This document shows positions 12,694 through 15,526 of a stretch of DNA of 15,526 nucleotides, in pieces. Location: NCBI GenBank assembly GCA_934230055.1, contig CAKQEE010000011.1:1-15526 (forward strand), in the 5' to 3' direction. Below the pieces are notes generated by a model that was given only the letters and a program-made list of their open reading frames with translations, did no database searches and was not told the DNA's origin. Positions within the stretch are counted from its first letter, which is position 1; every line of letters begins with the position of its first letter. Source of the stretch: an uncultured Clostridia bacterium. GTDB lineage: Bacteria; Bacillota; Clostridia; Christensenellales; Borkfalkiaceae. A program made the translations under genes and the position numbers.

Positions 12694-14064
12694 ATGGAAA
12701 CGTTCGATTTAGTAGTAATAGGCGGCGGACCTGCGGGATATCTCGCATCGGAACGCGCGGGACACGCGGGACTTAAAACTCTCGTTATCGAAAAGAGAGA
12801 GTTCGGCGGCGTGTGTTTAAACGAAGGCTGTGTTCCTTCCAAAACTTTTCTTAATTCCGCAAAGGTTGCGGACTACGCAAACGAAGCGGCGGCTTTCGGC
12901 GTAAAATTAGAAGGCAAGCCCGTCGTCGATCAGAAGTTCGTCGTAGAAAGAAAAAACAAAGTGGTAAAAATGCTCGTTTCGGGCATAAAAGGTCAGCTTG
13001 CCGCAAACAAAGTCGTAACCAAAAAAGCGGAAGCGTATATAGAGGGTAAAGTCGCGGACGGCTATATAGTTCGCGCGGGAGAAGAGAAATTTCTTGCGAA
13101 ACGCCTTCTTATCGCAACCGGTTCCGCACCGGTAGTTCCGCCCATCACGGGACTTAAAGAGGGTATCGAAGCGGGACTCGTTCTCACTAACAGAGAGGTG
13201 CTCGATTTAACCGAAATACCGGAAAAATTCGTTATTATCGGCGGCGGCGTTATAGGTCTTGAAATGGCAAGCTATTTCTCTTCGGTCGGCAGCAAAGTCA
13301 CCGTCGTGGAAATGCTCGATAAAATCGCAGGACCTACCGAAAAAGAAATTTCAAAAATTTTGCAGAAAGCAATGGAGAGAAAAGGCGTTACCTTTAATCT
13401 CGGTTGCAAAGTCACCGCAATCGACAAGGACGGCGTCGTGTTCGAGAGAGACGGCAAAACCGAAAAGGTCGCCGCGGATAAGATTCTTCTTTCTATCGGC
13501 AGACGCGCAGTCACCAAAGATCTGGGGCTTGAAAACATCGGCGTGAATTTAGAGCGCGGCGCGATAGTAACGGACGATACGATGCGCACCAACGTTGCCA
13601 ACGTATACGCCGCGGGCGACGTGAACGGCAAAATAATGCTCGCGCATACCGCTTACAGAGAAGCGGAGGTTGCGGTAAACAATATGCTCGGCAAAAAAGA
13701 CCGTATGCGTTATAACGTAATTCCTTCCGTCATATACACTCACCCTGAGGCGGGTACGGTAGGCGAAACGGAGGAGAGTGCGAAAGCGAAAGGGTTAGAC
13801 GTGAAAACCGTTTCTATCCCCATGACTTATTCGGGAAGATACGTTGCGGAAAACACCGAGCTCGACGGCGTTTGCAAACTCGTCGTAAACAAAGCGACGA
13901 ACACGCTTATCGGCGCGCACATAATCGGTTCTTACGCAGGCGAATTTATAGTTGCGGTATCCGAACTTATAGACCTCGAAGTAGATATAGAGAATATCAA
14001 AAAACTCGTGTTCCCGCACCCGACCGTTTGCGAAATAGTAAGAGAAGCGGTATTTAAAATTTAA
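12694..14064 (+). CDS. lpdA: Dihydrolipoamide dehydrogenase (E3)
   Basis: E3 is the FAD flavoprotein that reoxidises dihydrolipoamide on E2 and reduces NAD+. The 456-aa protein has the FAD-binding GGGPAG (10-15), the redox-active disulfide CLNEGC (Cys41, Cys46), ATGS (141-144), the NAD-binding GGGVIGLE (183-190), a second FAD motif YAAGDV, and the C-terminal dimer-interface HPTVCE with the His442-Glu447 catalytic pair (usual form HPTLSE). Length is typical; no N-terminal lipoyl domain is fused, unlike some clostridial or pneumococcal E3s. The RBS is AAAGGAGA (12674-12681), at a longish 12-nt spacing. E1 starts 24 bp after the stop. The gene symbol is given for the family; acoL or pdhD would be equally fair. 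Confidence 0.95.
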   Translation: METFDLVVIGGGPAGYLASERAGHAGLKTLVIEKREFGGVCLNEGCVPSKTFLNSAKVADYANEAAAFGVKLEGKPVVDQKFVVERKNKVVKMLVSGIKGQLAANKVVTKKAEAYIEGKVADGYIVRAGEEKFLAKRLLIATGSAPVVPPITGLKEGIEAGLVLTNREVLDLTEIPEKFVIIGGGVIGLEMASYFSSVGSKVTVVEMLDKIAGPTEKEISKILQKAMERKGVTFNLGCKVTAIDKDGVVFERDGKTEKVAADKILLSIGRRAVTKDLGLENIGVNLERGAIVTDDTMRTNVANVYAAGDVNGKIMLAHTAYREAEVAVNNMLGKKDRMRYNVIPSVIYTHPEAGTVGETEESAKAKGLDVKTVSIPMTYSGRYVAENTELDGVCKLVVNKATNTLIGAHIIGSYAGEFIVAVSELIDLEVDIENIKKLVFPHPTVCEIVREAVFKI

Positions 14065-14088
14065 GTAAAAAATAAGGAGAGAAACAAA

Positions 14089-15526
14089 ATGTCCAAACAA
14101 CTTTTCGTAGATCCCGCAGAAATCAGAAAAGCGGGTAAAATATCTTTTGAAGATATCGCGGTAAATCAGTATAACAAGACTATCGAAGAAGAGAAAAAGA
14201 ATTTCAAGAAAGACGACTTCGTAAGAATATTCAACGATATAGCCGTCCTCCGCGAATTCGAGAGCATGATAAACTCGATAAAAATCAAGGGCGAATATCA
14301 GGGCTTCAAACATTCTTATCCCGGTCCCGCGCACCTTTCCATCGGTCAGGAAGCGGCGGCGGTAGGACAGGCTTATATACTCGATCTCGACGATATGACC
14401 TTCGGTTCGCACAGAAGCCACAGCGAAGTTCTGGCGAGAGGGCTTGCTTCCATTCATAAGCTCCCCGACGATAAGCTTTATCAGATAATGAAAGACTTTA
14501 TGGGCGGCGAAACGCTTGCCCCCGTAGAAAAGCTCAATAAAACCGGCAACGTGAAAGACCTTGCGGTAGACTTCTTGCTTTACGGCTTTATGAGCGAAAT
14601 TTTTGCGAGAAGAACGGGCTTTCACAGAGGAATGGGCGGCTCTATGCACGTTTTCTTCCTGCCGTTCGGAATTTACCCGAACAACGCGATAGTCGGCGGC
14701 GCGGCGCCCGTTGCGCTCGGCGCGGCTCTCTATAAAAAAATTAACGACAAACCGGGTATCGTCATCAGTAACGTCGGCGACGGCGCGGTCGGTTGCGGCG
14801 TTGTTTACGAGTCCATGAACTTCGCTTCTATGGACCAGTTCAGAACGCTTTGGGAAAAGAAAGGCGGACTTCCGATACTCTTTAACTTTTTCAACAACAA
14901 CTACGGAATGGGCGGACAAACGCGCGGCGAAACGATGGCGTACGATTTCCTTGCCCGCCTCGGCGCAGGCGTAACCCCCTCGCAGATGTACGCGGAAAGG
15001 GTAGACGGGTTCAATCCTCTTGCTGTAATCGAAGCGATGAAGAGAAAGAAACAGCTTCTCTCGGAAGGCAAAGGACCGGTTATGCTCGACGTGATTACTT
15101 ATCGTTACGGCGGACACTCGCCTTCGGACGCAATGAGCTACCGTACTCCCGAAGAGGTGGAAGCGTGGAGAGAGTACGATCCGATAGTGACGTACAGAAA
15201 AGCCCTCGTAGACGCCAAAATCGAAAAGGACGCGAAGTTCGACGAGATACTCGCAAGCATTTCGGAAAGAATGTTAAAGCTTTGCAAGCTCGCCGCAGAC
15301 CCCGTGGAATCGCCTTATCTCGACTTCAAAAAAGATCCCTATTACGTAGAGAATCTTATGTTCAGTAACGGCGCGGTAGAGAAGATGGAAGACCGTCCCG
15401 TAGACGTGAAAATGCCTATGGAAGAAAATCCGAGAGTTAAGCAGATAGCGGGCAAATCTCGTTACGCGTTCGACGAAAAAGGTCAGCTCGTTTCCAACAT
15501 GAAGCGTTTCAATATCCGCGACGCGC
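14089..15526 (+). CDS. Thiamine-diphosphate-dependent E1 component, probable alpha-beta fusion (3' end outside window)
   Basis: The gene starts at ATG 14089 (AAGGAGA at 14074-14080) and is open for 479 codons to the window edge with no stop. Residues about 45-370 are an E1-alpha domain: PAHLSIGQEA, FGSHRSHSEVLARG, HRGMGGSMHV, the ThDP/Mg signature GDG (230-232) ... NNNYG (269-273), and YRYGGHSPSD. It decarboxylates a 2-oxo acid (or cleaves acetoin) and transfers the group to E2 lipoate. Stand-alone E1-alphas end near 330-400 residues; here the chain continues through a charged linker to MKRFNIRDA at the edge, which is how an E1-beta domain could start, so a single-chain alpha-beta protein is likely. 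The GDG-to-NN distance is about ten residues longer than in typical E1-alphas. It follows E3 by 24 bp in the same operon. Confidence 0.85.
   Translation, partial: MSKQLFVDPAEIRKAGKISFEDIAVNQYNKTIEEEKKNFKKDDFVRIFNDIAVLREFESMINSIKIKGEYQGFKHSYPGPAHLSIGQEAAAVGQAYILDLDDMTFGSHRSHSEVLARGLASIHKLPDDKLYQIMKDFMGGETLAPVEKLNKTGNVKDLAVDFLLYGFMSEIFARRTGFHRGMGGSMHVFFLPFGIYPNNAIVGGAAPVALGAALYKKINDKPGIVISNVGDGAVGCGVVYESMNFASMDQFRTLWEKKGGLPILFNFFNNNYGMGGQTRGETMAYDFLARLGAGVTPSQMYAERVDGFNPLAVIEAMKRKKQLLSEGKGPVMLDVITYRYGGHSPSDAMSYRTPEEVEAWREYDPIVTYRKALVDAKIEKDAKFDEILASISERMLKLCKLAADPVESPYLDFKKDPYYVENLMFSNGAVEKMEDRPVDVKMPMEENPRVKQIAGKSRYAFDEKGQLVSNMKRFNIRDA

Noticed and set aside
13795..15117. A 440-codon open frame on the minus strand opposite the E3 end and E1 gene
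   Set aside because: It is antisense to a clearly real E1 gene with all ThDP motifs, has no recognisable domains, is rich in Arg/Phe/Tyr as expected from the complement of this codon bias, and spans the E3-E1 boundary.

Overview
The window looks like chromosomal DNA of a Gram-positive, anaerobe-type Clostridia (Firmicutes). The grounds are strong AAAGGAG/GGAGG ribosome binding sites, TTGACA/TATAAT-type promoters, intrinsic hairpin-plus-T terminators, and proteins of Firmicutes character. Coding regions are rich in GCG/GGC/GAC codons while intergenic DNA is very AT-rich, as in many uncultured gut lineages. A Christensenellales-like lineage is possible, but that is a guess from style, not a demonstrated placement.

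Layout. (1) 1-1690 is a gene-poor, AT-rich, apparently decayed stretch. It holds one lipoprotein of unknown function with its own promoter, leader hairpin and terminator, then about 700 bp of relics: further terminators, a coding-like minus-strand frame without a normal start codon, tiny ORFs with good RBSs, and repeated tRNA T-arm-like words. (2) 1692-1769, minus strand, is an initiator tRNA-fMet with an excellent promoter and its own terminator; its T-arm carries one extra nucleotide. (3) 2021-8425, plus strand, is a run of genes: a YjjG-like HAD nucleotidase, a duplicated DUF1538 membrane protein, a tandem two-domain PII-like regulator, an S26 signal-peptidase-like protein without a visible membrane anchor, proA (without proB) and, after a 142-bp gap, nagA. 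The run ends at a strong bidirectional terminator. (4) 8540-9316, minus strand, is a DeoR/GlpR-type repressor with a consensus promoter and repeated operator-like motifs in its leader. (5) 9449-15526, plus strand and divergent from the repressor, is an operon of an L-sorbose-1-phosphate-reductase-like zinc dehydrogenase, a 2-oxo-acid/acetoin dehydrogenase E2 with two lipoyl domains, the E3 flavoprotein, and an E1 gene that runs off the right edge and appears to be an alpha-beta fusion.

How the genes may work together. The DUF1538 protein and PII-like protein are probably a membrane transporter or channel and its cytosolic nucleotide-sensing regulator. E2, E3 and E1 form one lipoate- and thiamine-diphosphate-dependent oxidative complex; the upstream dehydrogenase probably makes or consumes a polyol/ketose-type compound in the same pathway. 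The neighbouring DeoR protein is the obvious candidate regulator and would be expected to sense a phosphorylated sugar. The substrate of this pathway cannot be read from the sequence. The most interesting items are the DUF1538/tandem-PII pair with an internal translation start, the reductase-E2-E3-E1 operon, the five-unit 12-bp repeat in that operon's leader, and the fMet tRNA with an altered T-arm.
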